Position numbers and translations under genes: made by a program. A stretch of 15,781 nucleotides of DNA, taken from Candidatus Bipolaricaulota bacterium (GTDB lineage Bacteria; Bipolaricaulota; Bipolaricaulia; M55B111). The stretch spans positions 1 through 15,781 of the forward strand of contig JAGXLP010000014.1 of assembly GCA_018334615.1 (NCBI GenBank), read 5' to 3'. Below the pieces are notes generated by a model that was not told the origin of the DNA, ran no database searches, and was given only the letters and a program-made list of their open reading frames with translations. Every line of letters begins with the position of its first letter. Position 1 is the stretch's first letter. Positions 1 to 6,235 of this stretch are shown here, in pieces.

Positions 1-60
1 AACAATTAGGAAGGATAATAGGAACACCAGGAAAAACGTCAAATACCGATTTCTATGCAT
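1..60 (-). CDS. N-terminus of an unidentified secreted or membrane protein (partial)
   Basis: On the minus strand an ATG at 60-58 opens a frame that stays open for 20 codons to the window edge. The peptide begins MHRNRY and then continues with an almost purely hydrophobic stretch (LTFFLVFLLSFLIV), the pattern of a signal peptide or first membrane helix: positively charged n-region followed by a hydrophobic core. A strong Shine-Dalgarno sequence, AAGGAGG, lies at 79-73 on the same strand; its 12-nt spacing to the ATG is rather long. The gene is divergent from the AOR cluster and could be read from the minus-strand promoter at 385-356. Nothing more can be said about function because only the leader is visible. 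Confidence 0.5.
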   Translation of the reverse strand, partial: MHRNRYLTFFLVFLLSFLIV

Positions 61-355
61 TAGAGAGATCGACCTCCTTAAAATACTCCTCGTGAATTCA
101 ATTAATAAAAAGTTATTCTTGCCGAACAAAAAACTAGCGTGTACCACCTCCCGGGGATAGGATTATTATTGGTTCTCTCGTTAACGAGTAAAATAAGGAG
201 ATGCAAGTACGCCGAGGAGTCAAGGTGGTTTTGTCAGTAAGGATCTTGGTCACTGGGAGGAGTAGTATCGTAAAGAAAAGCCTAAGGAGGTGTCTTTTTC
301 TCATAATCTCCCCTAAATTAATTAAGAGTAGTTCGATTATCATTTCTGAATATTT

Positions 356-385
356 AGTCTAATGGTAGGACCGGCAAGTTGTCAA
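356..385 (-). promoter_or_regulatory. Candidate promoter for the left-edge minus-strand gene
   Basis: Read on the minus strand, a perfect -35 box TTGACA (385-380) is followed after 18 nt by TAGACT (361-356), a four-of-six match to the -10 consensus. Transcription would start near 349 and leave a leader of roughly 290 nt before the ATG at 60. The spacer holds the operator-like core GGTCCTACC, so a GntR protein bound there would lie between the two boxes. Seen directly: the boxes and the spacing. Inferred: activity. Confidence 0.4.
361..375. promoter_or_regulatory. Weak PdhR-box-like site in the divergent promoter
   Basis: The sequence AATGGTAGGACCGGC shares the nine-base core GGTAGGACC with the perfect operator upstream of the GntR gene (core at 4349-4357). 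It matches the PdhR-type consensus ATTGGTNNNACCAAT at 8 of 12 fixed positions, but the right flank is poor. Its position, in the spacer of the minus-strand promoter, is what makes it plausible. Confidence 0.3.
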
Positions 386-656
386 GCTTGTGATATTGCG
401 GTATCTTATTCGAACAAAGTCTACCAGAATTTTGACCAAATGCTATAAAGTTTTTCTCGATATTTTACCCTCCTCCTGGTACCATACCTGGTCAAATCTC
501 GCATTCTTTGGTTTGCCGAATTGTCTGGGTTATTTTAAGGACGCTTTAGAAGGGTTTGGGAAAATAAACCACTCGGGACGGCGGTTGAGGAAGCACTGAT
601 TTTCGTTACCGGTTGTTAGTAAGAGCTGGATCAAGAAATGAAGAAATCTGAGGGGT

Positions 657-685
657 TTGACAAGTCGATAGGGTCTTGTTACTAT
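657..685 (+). promoter_or_regulatory. Candidate promoter for the AOR-moaD-aminotransferase cluster
   Basis: A perfect -35 hexamer TTGACA (657-662) is separated by 17 nt from TACTAT (680-685). A TG placed one base upstream of the -10 (677-678) makes it an extended -10. The predicted start is near 692, which gives a leader of about 270 nt before the AOR start codon. A dyad with a PdhR-box-like core begins immediately downstream at 693. Confidence 0.55.
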
Positions 686-692
686 CATTAAG

Positions 693-720
693 TGGTATTT
701 CGGTCATACCAATAATTGGT
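693..720. promoter_or_regulatory. PdhR-box-like operator within nested palindromes at the AOR promoter
   Basis: Two overlapping inverted repeats sit just downstream of the -10: TGGTAT (693-698) with ATACCA (706-711), and ACCAAT-A-ATTGGT (708-720). On the minus strand 713-699 reads ATTGGTATGACCGAA, matching the FadR/PdhR-subfamily consensus ATTGGTNNNACCAAT at 10 of 12 fixed positions. The likely binder is the GntR protein encoded at 4380. A site here would cover the transcription start, so repression is the simplest reading. Confidence 0.5.
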
Positions 721-772
721 TCCTATCAAACCCTTAGACGGCTGCGTAAGGTTAAAAAGGCCAAACAAAGTA

Positions 773-801
773 GCCCGAGTCCCGCGCTCGGGCGGTTTAT
801 T
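773..801 (+). terminator. GC-rich hairpin in the AOR leader (possible attenuator or weak terminator)
   Basis: A perfect 7-bp stem, GCCCGAG (773-779) with CTCGGGC (787-793), closes a 7-nt loop TCCCGCG. It is preceded by an A-rich stretch and followed by GGTTTATT, an interrupted T tract, so termination would be weak. The loop bases TCCCG (780-784) can also pair with CGGGA at 802-806, allowing a pseudoknot or an alternative fold. It lies about 80 nt into the predicted AOR transcript. Confidence 0.35.
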
Positions 802-877
802 CGGGACCTACTACCGGCCGGGCCGGGCACAGGGATCATGCCAACTGGTGCTAAGAGTGAAATTTCCTCGAAGGTGA

Positions 878-898
878 AAGTTCTGAATCATAGAACTT
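878..898. repeat. Inverted repeat AAGTTCT-N7-AGAACTT upstream of the AOR gene
   Basis: Seven-base perfect arms (878-884 and 892-898) flank GAATCAT. A related, looser pair, AGTTC (922-926) with GAACT (937-941), lies about 44 bp further on, just before the Shine-Dalgarno AAGGAGG at 951-957. These may be leader hairpins or a protein-binding site. A similar GAACT/AGTTC palindrome precedes the GntR promoter at 4300-4312. Confidence 0.35.
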
Positions 899-962
899 GT
901 CCTGGATTAACATGAAAGATTAGTTCTAGGGTAGTTGAACTTCTTAACGTAAGGAGGTACGT

Positions 963-2780
963 ATGAAACTTCGACTTTTACGAGTGGACCTATCGGCTAG
1001 AAATTCCGAAGTGGAGGAGTTGGACCAATCAGTTATTGAAAAATACGTAGGGGGAAGAGGCCTGTCCTCAAAACTAATTTGGGATGAAGTAGAAAAGGGT
1101 ACCGACCCTTTAGGCCCCGGGAACAAGTTGGTGATGGCTGGGGGACCGCTAACCGGACTACCAGTGCCCTCGTCGGGGAAAATGGTCATGGCCGCAAAAA
1201 GCCCGCATACCATGGGCTATGGGGATGGCAATATTGGTACTCAAGCGAGTGTGCAGCTGAGAAAGACAGGTCACGATGCCGTCTTGTTTGAAGGTATATC
1301 CGAGGATCCTGTCTGGGTCCACGTGGATGACGACGAAGTTGTTTTCAAGGACGCGTCAGATCTCTGGGGCAAGGATACCTACCAGAAAGAGGATATGCTC
1401 TATGAGAAAGCAGGAAAAAACATTGGTGCCGTCATGATTGGACCAGCTGGTGAGAACTTAGTTAAGTATGCGACGATAATGTCGGAGCGAGGTCGAGCCG
1501 GCGGGAGGACCGGAATGGGTGCCGTAATGGGCTCCAAGAAACTGGCGGCTGTCAGTTTTAACGGTACTCAAACCCCGTATATGGAAGACGAGCAAAGGCT
1601 CAGAGACATGGCTGGTGATGCCTACCAGGAAATTTCAGACAGCGAGGATTACAACTTCTGGATGCGTCAGGGGACTATGCTTGCCGTCCAGCTATGTAAT
1701 ACTAACTCGACTCTCCCCGTCAGGAACTTTAGTGAAGGAATATTTGAGGATGCCGAACGGGTAGACGGGAAAGCGATGGAAAGCATGAAAGAGGGGAAGA
1801 AAGGGTGCCCTAATTGTAACATGCAGTGTGGAAATATGATTATGGACGCCGAAGACGAGGAAATCGAACTGGATTACGAAAACGTGGCCATGCTCGGTCC
1901 CAATCTGGGGATAGGCAATTTACGACAGGTAGGAGTTTTGAATAAGCTCTGTGACCAGTACGGCCTCGATACAATTTCCGGAGGGAGCTCGGTCGCTTTT
2001 GCCATGGAAGCCGCCCAGAAAGGCTTAATTGAGGAGGATATCGAGTTTGGAGACTACGAAGGTGCAAAACAGTTGCTGGAAGACATTTCTCTTCGCCGAG
2101 GAATCGGTGATCAACTTGCTGAAGGAACAAAGAGAACGGCCAAGCAATGGGGTAATGAGTCGGAAGGCTGGGCCATGCAGATCAAGAACTTGGAGATCAG
2201 CGCTTATAACTGTTATTCGTTACCGGGAATGGCTCTAGCATTTGGAACTTCTCCTATAGGTGGTCATCATAAGGATAGCTGGGTTATCGCCTGGGAGCTG
2301 GAAAACGACCGATCGAGTTACAGCGACGGAAAGATAGAGGAAATATTGAATCAGCAAAGGAAGAGAGGTGGAGCTTTTGAGAGTTTCACTACCTGTCGAC
2401 TTCCCTGGATAGAGGTTGGTTTTAACCTGGACTGGTACGAAAAGATGTTTGAAGCTGCTACCGGAATTTCGCAAACCTGGGACGACTTTGACCAGCTTGG
2501 GGATAGAATTTATGCCCTCGTCCGGTCGATTTTTGCTCGGGAGTACGGCAAAAACTGGAGCAACGCCATGGATGTACCTCCAGATCGCTGGTTCGACGAG
2601 GAGCTGACCGAAGGAGAACATGCCGGTGCGTCTCTTGATCGGGAGCGGTTTATGGATATGCTGAAACGTTACTACGATCGACGAGGCTGGACCGATCAGG
2701 GTGTCCCCTCTTCGGAAACACTGAAAGAGCTAGGATTGGATTTCGTTATACCTGAGCTGGAGGAGAATTTCGACCTCTAA
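963..2780 (+). CDS. Aldehyde ferredoxin oxidoreductase (AOR) family protein
   Basis: A 605-residue tungsto- or molybdo-bispterin enzyme that would oxidise an aldehyde to the acid with ferredoxin as acceptor, or the reverse. The N-terminal pterin-binding domain shows GGRGLSSKLI (30-39), GPLTG (61-65) and IGPAGEN (159-165), then GRTGMGAVMGSKKLAAV (181-197). The [4Fe-4S] ligands are C282, C285 and C289 (CPNCNMQC) plus C478 (TTCRLP), matching the spacing of the Pyrococcus AOR ligands. E306 and H435 or H436 sit where the family has active-site Glu and His. The usual Gly-rich stretch after N90 reads NIGTQAS, a departure from the common GG form. The length is normal. SD GGAGG (953-957) is 5 nt from the ATG. 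The next gene is a MoaD-like protein, fitting pterin cofactor supply. The substrate cannot be read from sequence; aldehydes of amino-acid 2-oxo acids are likely from context. Confidence 0.93.
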   Translation: MKLRLLRVDLSARNSEVEELDQSVIEKYVGGRGLSSKLIWDEVEKGTDPLGPGNKLVMAGGPLTGLPVPSSGKMVMAAKSPHTMGYGDGNIGTQASVQLRKTGHDAVLFEGISEDPVWVHVDDDEVVFKDASDLWGKDTYQKEDMLYEKAGKNIGAVMIGPAGENLVKYATIMSERGRAGGRTGMGAVMGSKKLAAVSFNGTQTPYMEDEQRLRDMAGDAYQEISDSEDYNFWMRQGTMLAVQLCNTNSTLPVRNFSEGIFEDAERVDGKAMESMKEGKKGCPNCNMQCGNMIMDAEDEEIELDYENVAMLGPNLGIGNLRQVGVLNKLCDQYGLDTISGGSSVAFAMEAAQKGLIEEDIEFGDYEGAKQLLEDISLRRGIGDQLAEGTKRTAKQWGNESEGWAMQIKNLEISAYNCYSLPGMALAFGTSPIGGHHKDSWVIAWELENDRSSYSDGKIEEILNQQRKRGGAFESFTTCRLPWIEVGFNLDWYEKMFEAATGISQTWDDFDQLGDRIYALVRSIFAREYGKNWSNAMDVPPDRWFDEELTEGEHAGASLDRERFMDMLKRYYDRRGWTDQGVPSSETLKELGLDFVIPELEENFDL

Positions 2781-2796
2781 TATGTCAGGTTAAACC

Positions 2797-3018
2797 ATGG
2801 TAAGTTTTAAAATTCTGGGTTCGGCCTCCGAAGCTGTCGGCGAAACCGAACTGGAGATCGAAGTAAATGAGAATAAGCCCATTCGTGAAATTTTGCCCGG
2901 AGAACCCCTTAAGGATGAATTATATATAGTTTTGGTGAATGGGGAGTCGGCTGATTTGGATACTCCTGTAAGCGGGGAGGCGAAAGTAGTGATCTTGCCC
3001 TGGACCAGCGGAGGTTGA
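2797..3018 (+). CDS. MoaD/ThiS-family small sulfur-carrier protein
   Basis: A 73-residue beta-grasp protein ending in SGG, the C-terminal di-glycine that MoaD and ThiS proteins carry for thiocarboxylation. The segment VLVNGESADLDTPV (45-58) followed by VVILPWTSGG (64-73) matches the family layout of a central Asn-Gly and a hydrophobic strand before the tail. It starts 16 nt after the AOR gene with a weak ribosome site, so it is probably translated from the same message. MoaD-like genes are often found next to AOR-family genes, where they are thought to supply sulfur for the dithiolene of the tungsten or molybdenum pterin. A ThiS role in thiamine synthesis is the alternative; the AOR neighbour argues against it. 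The tail is WTSGG rather than the more usual hydrophobic-AGG. Confidence 0.85.
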   Translation: MVSFKILGSASEAVGETELEIEVNENKPIREILPGEPLKDELYIVLVNGESADLDTPVSGEAKVVILPWTSGG

Positions 3019-3081
3019 GGGTCGGCACTTGGAATCGAAGTTGCATCCACTTTTTTAAATTACACAAGGTGGGTATTAAAC

Positions 3082-4257
3082 ATGACTAACGTAAGCCCGG
3101 CTAAAAGGTTAAACGGTGTTAGTTTTTCAGGGATCAGGGATGTTTTTGAGAGAGTTAACCGGCTTGAGCGCGAGGGAAGGGATATCGTGCATATGGAAAT
3201 CGGCCGTCCTGACTTTGATACCCCTGCCCCCATAAAACAAGCTGCAAAGGATGCCCTCGAAAATGGTTTCGTCCATTATACTTCCTCGGCCGGCATTCTA
3301 GAACTACGAGAGGAATTAGCCCGGAAACTTGAAGAGGATAATGGTATTCAGGTCTCCCCCGACGAGATAGTGGTCACCGCCGGAGCTAGCGAAGGGATCT
3401 TTTCCAGCTTTTTAACTTTCTTGGATCCGGGAGACGAAGTCATAATACCTGAACCAATGTACGTGTATTATCGCGATTGGGCGGACTTCGCCGGTGCTAA
3501 TACGGTACCTTTACCCGTGTACGGCGAGGCGAATTATCAGCCCAATCCGGAGGATATCGAAGAGCTGATTAACGAACGAACCAAGATGCTTGTCCTTAAC
3601 TATCCCCACAACCCTACCGGGGTAACTCTGGATCCAGGCATTTTAGGGAGCATCGCCGATTTGGCAATAGATGAAGATCTAATGGTACTTTCCGACGAAA
3701 TTTACGAACAGATTACCTATGGGGAAGTTGATCAAATCAGCCCAGCTTCTTTACCTGGAATGGAAGACCGAACTTTGACAGTCAACGGTTTTTCAAAAGC
3801 TTATTCTATGACGGGCTGGAGACTGGGTTACGTGGCGGGTACAAGGGCGTTGATTGAACCTCTTCTCAAGACGAGACAGCACACCAGCAACTGCCCATGT
3901 TCTTTCGGGCAAAAAGGTGCTTTGGCTGGTCTTCGGAAGTGTGATGAGCAAGTTGCCTCCATGGTGGAGCAGTTTGGGCGACGGAAAGATCTAGTGGTGG
4001 ATGCTTTAGAGAGTATGGCTGGCGTAGAATTTGTGGAACCTCGAGGTGCGTTTTACGCTTTCCCCATGGTTAGGGGGACGGAAATGGATTCTCACGAGCT
4101 GGTAAATTATTTGCTGGAGGAAGCCAATGTGGCTCTAGTCCCCGGGGCTGAATTTGGCGAATCGGGTCAGGGGCACGTCCGAATCGCCTACTCCACTGGC
4201 TACCAGCAACTCGAGCAGGGTCTCAGCCAGATGGAGCGAGCTCTGGCAAAATTATAG
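3082..4257 (+). CDS. Pyridoxal-phosphate aminotransferase, class I/II
   Basis: A 391-residue fold-type I aminotransferase that moves the amino group of an amino acid to a 2-oxo acid acceptor. The PLP-binding lysine is K239 in NGFSKAYSMTGWR (235-247), with R247 for the phosphate. NPTG (177-180), D205 and Y208 in SDEIYEQ contact the cofactor, and R367 in HVRIAY would bind the substrate carboxylate. GRPDFDTP (41-48) is the N-terminal substrate loop. Length and motif order are those of the aspartate/aromatic/branched-chain group; substrate choice is not decidable from these motifs. The start has SD AAGGTGG (3066-3072) 9 nt upstream. It ends the AOR cluster and lies upstream of the 2-oxoacid oxidoreductase operon, so it most likely makes that enzyme's 2-oxo acid substrate. 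Confidence 0.92.
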   Translation: MTNVSPAKRLNGVSFSGIRDVFERVNRLEREGRDIVHMEIGRPDFDTPAPIKQAAKDALENGFVHYTSSAGILELREELARKLEEDNGIQVSPDEIVVTAGASEGIFSSFLTFLDPGDEVIIPEPMYVYYRDWADFAGANTVPLPVYGEANYQPNPEDIEELINERTKMLVLNYPHNPTGVTLDPGILGSIADLAIDEDLMVLSDEIYEQITYGEVDQISPASLPGMEDRTLTVNGFSKAYSMTGWRLGYVAGTRALIEPLLKTRQHTSNCPCSFGQKGALAGLRKCDEQVASMVEQFGRRKDLVVDALESMAGVEFVEPRGAFYAFPMVRGTEMDSHELVNYLLEEANVALVPGAEFGESGQGHVRIAYSTGYQQLEQGLSQMERALAKL

Positions 4258-4299
4258 AGCTTGACTGGACTATCGATCTGGTTGTCTTCTTGAAAGACC

Positions 4300-4312
4300 G
4301 GAACTAAGTTCC
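4300..4312. promoter_or_regulatory. Palindrome GGAACT-A-AGTTCC just upstream of the GntR promoter
   Basis: A perfect 6+1+6 inverted repeat ends two bases before the -35 hexamer at 4314. The position suits an activator or a second regulator. It shares GAACT/AGTTC half-sites with the repeats upstream of the AOR gene (878-898 and 922-941). No known consensus is recognised. Confidence 0.3.
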
Positions 4313-4313
4313 C

Positions 4314-4342
4314 TTGACAGGGTGATGAAAATGTTATATCTT
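4314..4342 (+). promoter_or_regulatory. Promoter of the GntR-oxidoreductase-beta-oxidation operon
   Basis: A perfect -35 TTGACA (4314-4319) is followed by a -10 region TGTTATATCTT. This can be read as extended -10 TATATC (4335-4340, spacer 15) or TATCTT (4337-4342, spacer 17). Transcription would start around 4347-4349, inside the operator palindrome. It is the only good promoter seen between the aminotransferase and the thiolase, so it probably drives all nine downstream genes. Confidence 0.6.
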
Positions 4343-4343
4343 G

Positions 4344-4362
4344 TAATTGGTAGGACCAATTA
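4344..4362. promoter_or_regulatory. Perfect GntR (PdhR/FadR-type) operator overlapping the transcription start
   Basis: The arms TAATTGGT (4344-4351) and ACCAATTA (4355-4362) are perfectly inverted around AGG. The inner part matches the PdhR-box consensus ATTGGTNNNACCAAT at all 12 fixed positions. It lies directly after the -10 and 18 bp before the start codon of a FadR-subfamily GntR gene, the usual arrangement for autorepression. Confidence 0.8.
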
Positions 4363-4364
4363 AC

Positions 4365-4372
4365 GGCGGGGA
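4365..4372 (+). promoter_or_regulatory. Ribosome binding site that sets the GntR start
   Basis: GGCGGGGA ends 7 nt before the ATG at 4380. The alternative in-frame TTG at 4347 lies inside the operator at the predicted transcription start and has no ribosome site, so the ATG is preferred. Confidence 0.6.
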
Positions 4373-4379
4373 TTGTGAT

Positions 4380-5117
4380 ATGAGTTTTCAAGAAATTGAA
4401 GAACCAAAAAGAAAAAGCTCTTACGTTGCCCAGCAGATCATCGATTCCATCAATAACTTTGAATACGAAGCTGGTGATCGACTTCCCTCAGAAAGAAAGA
4501 TCGCCGATCAGATGGGGGTAAGCAGGAACTCAGTTCGAGAAGCCCTGTCCGCGCTCCAGATAGTTGAAATAGTAGAGACAAAAGCCGGTTCCGGTACTTA
4601 CGTGAAAAATCTGCCGAACGAAGTAAATATCAGCAATGCCTTGTCCATGGCTCAGGCCGGGGAGGATTTGCTCGAGGTCTGGGAAGCTCGGAGGGAAGTG
4701 GAAATAGCTCTGGTTAAACTTGCCTGGATGAGGATAGATGACGAATCGTTGGCCGAACTTCAAGGCATTTTAAATGAATTGGATACGGCAGCAATGGATA
4801 ATAATTATTCTCGGTACATCGAGACGAATGCCCGCTTTCACATGAAGATAGCGGAACTGGCTGAAAATTCCTATCTGAAGGATGCTTTGAAGGCCCTGTT
4901 GAAAGTCCCCGAAGAACATCTTTTACGAGATTTGGTTACTGATTATACCACCTATATGAAAAAGTCCATTCCATCACACGAAGACATACTTGAAGTTATA
5001 GCCGAGGGTCCAAAAACCCGGATAGATTCAGTTGTTACCGGGCATTTTCAGGACCTTCAGAATTATCTAAAACAGAAAATAGTTCCTAAAAACGATAAAA
5101 TCAACATAGAGGGGTAG
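4380..5117 (+). CDS. GntR-family transcriptional regulator, FadR subfamily (FCD domain)
   Basis: A 245-residue DNA-binding regulator. Residues 15-76 form the GntR winged helix: RLPSERKIADQMGVSRNSVREAL (34-56), then the wing GSGTYV (70-75). Residues about 95-230 form the all-helical FCD effector domain. H154 (in ARFHMKIAEL), H200 (SHEDI) and H222 (GHFQDL) match the three histidines that bind a metal in many FCD proteins, so a carboxylate effector held by the metal is likely. The gene starts just after a perfect PdhR-box palindrome, which it probably binds, and stops 8 nt before the oxidoreductase alpha gene. PdhR and LldR, relatives with the same box, sense pyruvate and lactate; here a 2-oxo acid or an acyl-CoA is a reasonable guess. 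It most likely represses this operon and the AOR cluster until substrate is present. Confidence 0.9.
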   Translation: MSFQEIEEPKRKSSYVAQQIIDSINNFEYEAGDRLPSERKIADQMGVSRNSVREALSALQIVEIVETKAGSGTYVKNLPNEVNISNALSMAQAGEDLLEVWEARREVEIALVKLAWMRIDDESLAELQGILNELDTAAMDNNYSRYIETNARFHMKIAELAENSYLKDALKALLKVPEEHLLRDLVTDYTTYMKKSIPSHEDILEVIAEGPKTRIDSVVTGHFQDLQNYLKQKIVPKNDKINIEG

Positions 5118-5125
5118 TATTCGGA

Positions 5126-6235
5126 ATGCCAAAGAAGATTCTTGATGGATCGCTGTTACTGGTAGAAGGAGCGGTCAAAGCCGGTGTTGAATACTATTCG
5201 GGGTATCCTATTACACCTGCGAACAGGATTTACTTCAACTCGGTAGATCGGGTGCCATACGTGCTAAAAGCACCTGATGAGATTACCGCTCTGCAGTGGG
5301 CCAGTGGTGTTGCTGCAGCAGGTCGTTTACCAATGACTGGAACCTCTCACGCTGGCTTTTCGTTAATGGTAGAGACTTTCGACATGGCGTTTATGATGGA
5401 GCTCCCTGTGGTGATAATGATTGCTCAAAGGTTGGGACCATCCACTGGTTCAGCTACAACTGGAGCGCAGGGAGATGTTTCCATGTTTAACCGATTAACG
5501 TCCGGTGGATACAACGTCCCGGTATTTACGCCGTCTAACCTAAAGGATTGCTACGAACTAGCTGGAAAGTCAGTCCAAGTTGCCGCTGGTTATAGGACTC
5601 CGGTGGTTCTACTCACTTCCAAGGAAATGATTCAGACAAAGAGAAGTTTTGAAGTCGATGATCTTCCCGAGCTGGACAGGGCCAAACTGGAATACTTTCA
5701 GGGAGAGGACTACTTGCCTTACGACCCGGGAGATGGTCTCGTACCTGATTTTCTCTCCCTTGGTAATGGAGAACATCAAGTACGGATGACAGCTTCGACT
5801 CATAACAAAGAAGGGATACTTTCCAAAGCTGATCCTGAATCCATGGAGAATACCGCAAGACTGAACAAAAAGATCGAGGCTGGAGCCGAAGAATTTGGCT
5901 ACTATGAGCTAGACGAAGATGTGGATGCGGAGACGTTGATAGTTTCCTACGGAATTACCAGCTACGCTGCACGAGAGGCCCTGGAGACCTTGCGGGAGAA
6001 CGGCCACCCAACCTCTTTATTGTTGGTAAAAACGTTGCTACCAGTCGCGGAAGAGGTCAAAAGAATTCTGACCTCTTACTCAAATGTGGTTATAGCCGAG
6101 GAAAACTTGATGGGCCAGTACAGAAGGATACTGTACGGAGAGATAGAAGGCCCCGGGGTGAGTGCTGTTAACGCCATCGGGCATATGATATCTCCGTCGG
6201 AGATTGTTAGGGAGGTGAAGTCAGGTGGGATTTGA
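5126..6235 (+). CDS. 2-oxoacid:ferredoxin oxidoreductase, alpha subunit (KorA-like)
   Basis: A 369-residue subunit of the CoA-dependent enzyme that oxidatively decarboxylates a 2-oxo acid to acyl-CoA and reduces ferredoxin. The pyrimidine-binding domain I starts at once with an EGAVKAGVEYYSGYPITPAN stretch (14-33), with TSHAG (73-77) and GPSTGSATTGAQGD (104-117). The last motif is typical of KorA-like rather than pyruvate enzymes, and STHNKEG (224-230) also follows the KorA pattern. Domain II covers about 265-365. There is no gamma domain ahead of it, unlike the gamma-alpha fusions of many bacterial KorA proteins; the gamma domain is instead on the beta chain. Its last 11 bases overlap the beta gene. 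The substrate is unproven; branched-chain 2-oxo acids fit the neighbours better than 2-oxoglutarate. Confidence 0.9.
   Translation: MPKKILDGSLLLVEGAVKAGVEYYSGYPITPANRIYFNSVDRVPYVLKAPDEITALQWASGVAAAGRLPMTGTSHAGFSLMVETFDMAFMMELPVVIMIAQRLGPSTGSATTGAQGDVSMFNRLTSGGYNVPVFTPSNLKDCYELAGKSVQVAAGYRTPVVLLTSKEMIQTKRSFEVDDLPELDRAKLEYFQGEDYLPYDPGDGLVPDFLSLGNGEHQVRMTASTHNKEGILSKADPESMENTARLNKKIEAGAEEFGYYELDEDVDAETLIVSYGITSYAAREALETLRENGHPTSLLLVKTLLPVAEEVKRILTSYSNVVIAEENLMGQYRRILYGEIEGPGVSAVNAIGHMISPSEIVREVKSGGI

Larger units (their letters stand above)
61..962. other. Divergent intergenic regulatory region without a convincing gene
   Basis: About 900 bases between the left-edge minus-strand gene and the AOR gene contain only short frames with no recognisable protein. 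What can be supported is regulatory: a minus-strand promoter (385-356), a plus-strand promoter (657-685), operator-like dyads beside both, a long inverted repeat (TTTGACCA at 431-438 against TGGTCAAA at 489-496), a GC-rich hairpin (773-793), and AGTTC/GAACT inverted repeats (878-898 and 922-941). The stretch 386-656 between the two promoters shows nothing else I can interpret. Confidence 0.6.

Noticed and set aside
133..151. T-box-like motif GGAGGTGGTACACGC on the minus strand upstream of the left-edge gene
   Set aside because: The core is one or two bases off the AGGGTGGNACCGCG consensus. I found no matching terminator/antiterminator pair or Stem I elements. The AGGTGGT can pair with ACCACCT at the mirrored 223-229 segment, but that alone is not a T-box.
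134..304. 56-codon minus-strand frame beginning MRKRHLLRLFFTILLLP
   Set aside because: It resembles a signal sequence, but the rest is low-complexity without protein character, the ribosome site is poorly spaced, and it lies in the predicted leader of the left-edge gene. It could be a small protein, but I cannot support it.
355..415. tRNA-Asp-like stretch: D-loop-like AATGGTAGGA, anticodon-loop-like TTGTCAA, T-loop-like TTCGAAC
   Set aside because: The anticodon stem is one base short of pairing properly, the T stem does not pair, the gap between anticodon and T loop is about 8 nt too long, and no acceptor stem forms. The same bases are better explained by a TTGACA promoter and an operator core.
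390..599. 69-codon plus-strand frame in the intergenic region
   Set aside because: It starts with GTG without a ribosome site, shows no recognisable family and overlaps no conserved context.
676..915. 79-codon plus-strand frame in the AOR leader
   Set aside because: Its TTG start lies inside the predicted promoter, and the frame runs through the operator and hairpin; no ribosome site.
3029..3060. Possible separate promoter before the aminotransferase (TTGGAA with a TTTTTAAAT region)
   Set aside because: The -10 is only an A/T run and the spacing is not clearly acceptable; co-transcription with the two genes before it is simpler.
4347..4379. Upstream TTG start adding 11 residues to the GntR protein
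   Set aside because: The codon is inside the operator palindrome at the predicted transcription start and lacks a ribosome site; the ATG at 4380 has one.
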